Origin: Gudongella sp964604145
GTDB taxonomy: Bacteria; Bacillota; Clostridia; Tissierellales; Tissierellaceae
Direction: 5' to 3'
DNA: 24,110 bases
NCBI GenBank assembly: GCA_964604145.1
Contig: CAZRXS010000020.1
Coordinates: 1 to 24,110 of the forward strand
In this document: positions 22,299 to 24,110 of the stretch, piece after piece
Numbering within the stretch: position 1 is the first letter of the stretch
How the letters are laid out: every line of letters begins with the position of its first letter
Program-made: the position numbers and the translations under genes
The notes under the pieces: model-generated
The model's database searches: none
What the model was told of the DNA's origin: nothing
The model's input: only the letters and a program-made list of their open reading frames with translations

Positions 22299-23654
22299 AT
22301 GAAGCTTGAACTTTTTGATTTTATTGATAAAACTTTATCTATGATTGAAGATAAATCTGATGAATTAAACAGAGTAGCATCTGAACTTGAAAAATTCTTT
22401 AACGATAGCTTATTTATAAAAGATCATTTTTTGAATGTCAACTATCGCATTAAATCAGCAGATAGTCTAAAAGAAAAAATCCTTAGACATAATTTTTATT
22501 TAAAATATGAGAGTCCTGAGGAATTAGTTGAGAATTTATCGGACCTAATAGGCTTTAGGATTGAATGTAGGTTTATTGAAGATGAATATAAAATATATAA
22601 TGATATTGTTAAACTATTTAATATAGAAAAAGATGAAGGCTACTATTCAAATTTTTTAAACGAAAGTATTTCACTTTACTTAGCAGAAAAACAACCTCAA
22701 ATGCAAAAAAATGGATTTGAGATTTATAAAATAGATGGTAGGTACTCAAAGGACGATTTAATTGTAAACTTTGAGCTACAAATAAAATCAATGGTCAATG
22801 TTTTTTGGGGAGACATAGACCATAGAGTCTTGTATAAAAATTTTAATTATATGCTTACTGAGGATTTTTTTAGAGATATAATGTCTTCAATAAAGGATAA
22901 TCTAACCATGATTGATAGACAGCTTATGCTAATTTACAATCATCTTAACAGTATGGATTCAAGCTCGTCATTAAGTAAAAGAAATCAATTAAAAAGCCTA
23001 TTATCTAAAACTATACACGATATGTATATAGTAAAAGTTCGTCAAGAAGTTGGATTTGTACTAGATTTTAAAAAGTCTACTGATACAATAGTTAATTTTA
23101 TTTTTACAAGAGTAGACGATGGAAATGGAAGTTATAGTGAAAATTTTCTAAGGGTGCTTAATAAACTGAATGTAATAGGAAAGAAAAATGTAGATTTTAA
23201 TAGCTATATAGAGTTTGAAAAAGATATTAACTACTCAAGTAATTTTACAAAAAATATTGGCAATCAGATAATGAAAGTTTTGAATAGAGATTTTAGATGG
23301 AATTTATTTTTCAAAATAATAAATGAAATAGAAGAAGGGACAAAAACAGAAAATTATGAAGCATTTCTACACTACTTAGAAACTAGCTATTTACAAATTG
23401 TCAATAGTTCACTCCAGGGAATGAAAATAACCTTAGCACAACAAAGATTAATAAAAGATTATATTATGGAGACAATAGTTGAGAGTTTTTGCCTTGAAAC
23501 CAGCATTGATTTTATAAGCAATTGTAAAATGGAAGTCCTAAGTGAGAACTTGCTTAATCTGATGGGGCCATTAAATGAATATGAAGAGTGGCTAGCCAAC
23601 AAAGAAAAGTTTAAAGGAGTAATTATAGACCACGGAAAGATAAACGATCACTAA
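22299..23654 (+). CDS. Long RelA/SpoT-domain protein, possibly inactive synthetase
   Basis: A 451-residue soluble protein. Residues about 40-185 resemble the (p)ppGpp synthetase fold: the substrate loop NYRIKSADSLKEK (R50, K52, S53), the metal site SDLIGFRIEC (D82), and FELQIKSMVNVFWGDIDHRVLYK (E159, with the FW.D.(D/E)H.(V/L)YK helix of small alarmone synthetases). The usual guanine-stacking NGYxSxH motif is changed to KNGFEIYKI, losing the Tyr and His, and an insertion precedes it. The remaining 260 residues are helical and I recognise nothing in them. Typical small synthetases have 200-260 residues in all. It may make an alarmone, another pyrophosphorylated product, or none. It is a single gene with its own promoter. 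Confidence 0.75.
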   Translation: MKLELFDFIDKTLSMIEDKSDELNRVASELEKFFNDSLFIKDHFLNVNYRIKSADSLKEKILRHNFYLKYESPEELVENLSDLIGFRIECRFIEDEYKIYNDIVKLFNIEKDEGYYSNFLNESISLYLAEKQPQMQKNGFEIYKIDGRYSKDDLIVNFELQIKSMVNVFWGDIDHRVLYKNFNYMLTEDFFRDIMSSIKDNLTMIDRQLMLIYNHLNSMDSSSSLSKRNQLKSLLSKTIHDMYIVKVRQEVGFVLDFKKSTDTIVNFIFTRVDDGNGSYSENFLRVLNKLNVIGKKNVDFNSYIEFEKDINYSSNFTKNIGNQIMKVLNRDFRWNLFFKIINEIEEGTKTENYEAFLHYLETSYLQIVNSSLQGMKITLAQQRLIKDYIMETIVESFCLETSIDFISNCKMEVLSENLLNLMGPLNEYEEWLANKEKFKGVIIDHGKINDH

Positions 23655-23739
23655 AAGTATAAAAAGACATGTAAAGTCCAAGTGATAAGTCATTATATTT
23701 GGGTATTAATATACTATTACGTTAAGAAAGGATGATTAT

Positions 23740-24110
23740 ATGTTAAAAGAAGAACTCAATATAATTAAACAGGCAATTTTAAATGAATTAGAGGGTTATG
23801 AGTTTTACAAAATTGCTGCTAAACAAGCGGGCACTGGTGGGAGTGCTGAAGCATTTCAAGAACTAGCAAATGAAGAAAAAAAACATATTGACTATCTGGA
23901 GGCTTTATTTATAAAACTAAAGGATGGGGTTGAAGATGAGAAAGCGATGGCGTTTTCAGAAATGCCACCTTCTCCTAATATATACAAATGGGATAAGCTA
24001 GATAAGGATTTAACTTCTTTAGCAATGTCTGTATTTAGTATAGGTATCCAAATGGAGAAAGACTCTGTAGATTTTTATAAAAAAGCAAAAGAATCTACAA
24101 AATTAGAAGA
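23740..24110 (+). CDS. Ferritin-like diiron protein, partial
   Basis: The frame opens at ATG 23740 after AGAAAGGATG and runs off the window after 123 residues. Helix 1 ELEGYEFYKIAAKQA and helix 2 FQELANEEKKHIDYLEALF supply the E and E-x-x-H metal-binding pattern of the rubrerythrin/ferritin-like family. A second pair begins with GIQMEKDSVDFYKKAKE at the window edge. The linker (EMPPSPNIYKWDKL) is as in clostridial ferritin-family proteins. The probable role is peroxide or oxygen detoxification or iron handling. Whether a rubredoxin domain follows cannot be seen. Confidence 0.88.
   Translation, partial: MLKEELNIIKQAILNELEGYEFYKIAAKQAGTGGSAEAFQELANEEKKHIDYLEALFIKLKDGVEDEKAMAFSEMPPSPNIYKWDKLDKDLTSLAMSVFSIGIQMEKDSVDFYKKAKESTKLE

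Noticed and set aside
1..24110. tRNA, rRNA, insertion sequence, prophage or phage-defence genes
   Set aside because: No cloverleaf sequences, transposases, integrases or defence-type proteins were recognised on either strand.

Overview
The window is AT-rich, tightly packed bacterial DNA of Firmicutes type, most likely an anaerobic Clostridia/Tissierellia-like organism. The reasons are strong AGGAGG-type ribosome binding sites, TTG starts that follow good Shine-Dalgarno sites, a perfect CIRCE operator, clostridial families (DUF134, DUF1893, copper-amine-oxidase-like stalk domain, UvsE), and two selenium traits: an in-frame UGA in a glutaredoxin and a tRNA 2-selenouridine synthase. This assignment is inference from families and signals; no rRNA or tRNA gene is present to anchor it. 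Of 24 complete genes read here, only nqrB ends in TGA; the others end in TAA or TAG, which suits a genome that decodes UGA as selenocysteine.

Layout. 1-685 (-): N-terminal part of a PrsA-type foldase lipoprotein. 943-2735: a PAS-GGDEF-HD-GYP cyclic-di-GMP enzyme whose 5' end looks frameshifted. 2884-6832: GNAT acetyltransferase, then a secreted stalk/Ig-like/GH73 lipoprotein coupled by a TAATG overlap to a UV endonuclease (UvsE) fused to DUF1722. 6883-7423: CIRCE, hsp20 and a palindromic terminator. 7526-7785: a 76-residue glutaredoxin with U-P-W-C in place of C-P-W-C and a SECIS-like hairpin, easily missed because ordinary ORF calling stops at the UGA. 7903-11575: DUF134, Mrp-type Fe-S ATPase, ECF S component and FtsH in one run. 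11611-11679: a REP-like inverted repeat. 11715-12740 (-): selU/mnmH. 12880-13305: DUF1893. 13363-14883 (-): HerA-like ATPase. 15025-15771: acyl-ACP thioesterase, convergent and overlapping with a degenerate P-loop-like protein (-). Then mgsA, a cold-shock gene with a long leader, and a cytosolic parvulin.

18319-22208: five tightly coupled genes for the membrane core and NADH-oxidising subunit of Na+-NQR (nqrB, C, D, E, F) with no nqrA on either side. This is the main candidate for an unusual system: an NADH-driven Nqr-like complex without the NqrA subunit, in an organism type that often lacks quinones. 22299-23654: a long, divergent RelA/SpoT-domain protein. 23740-end: the start of a ferritin-like diiron protein.

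Recurring features are extended -10 promoters (TGnTATAAT) with very short leaders, TTG starts, and compact bidirectional terminators between convergent genes. No CRISPR array, insertion sequence, prophage, tRNA or rRNA gene was seen.
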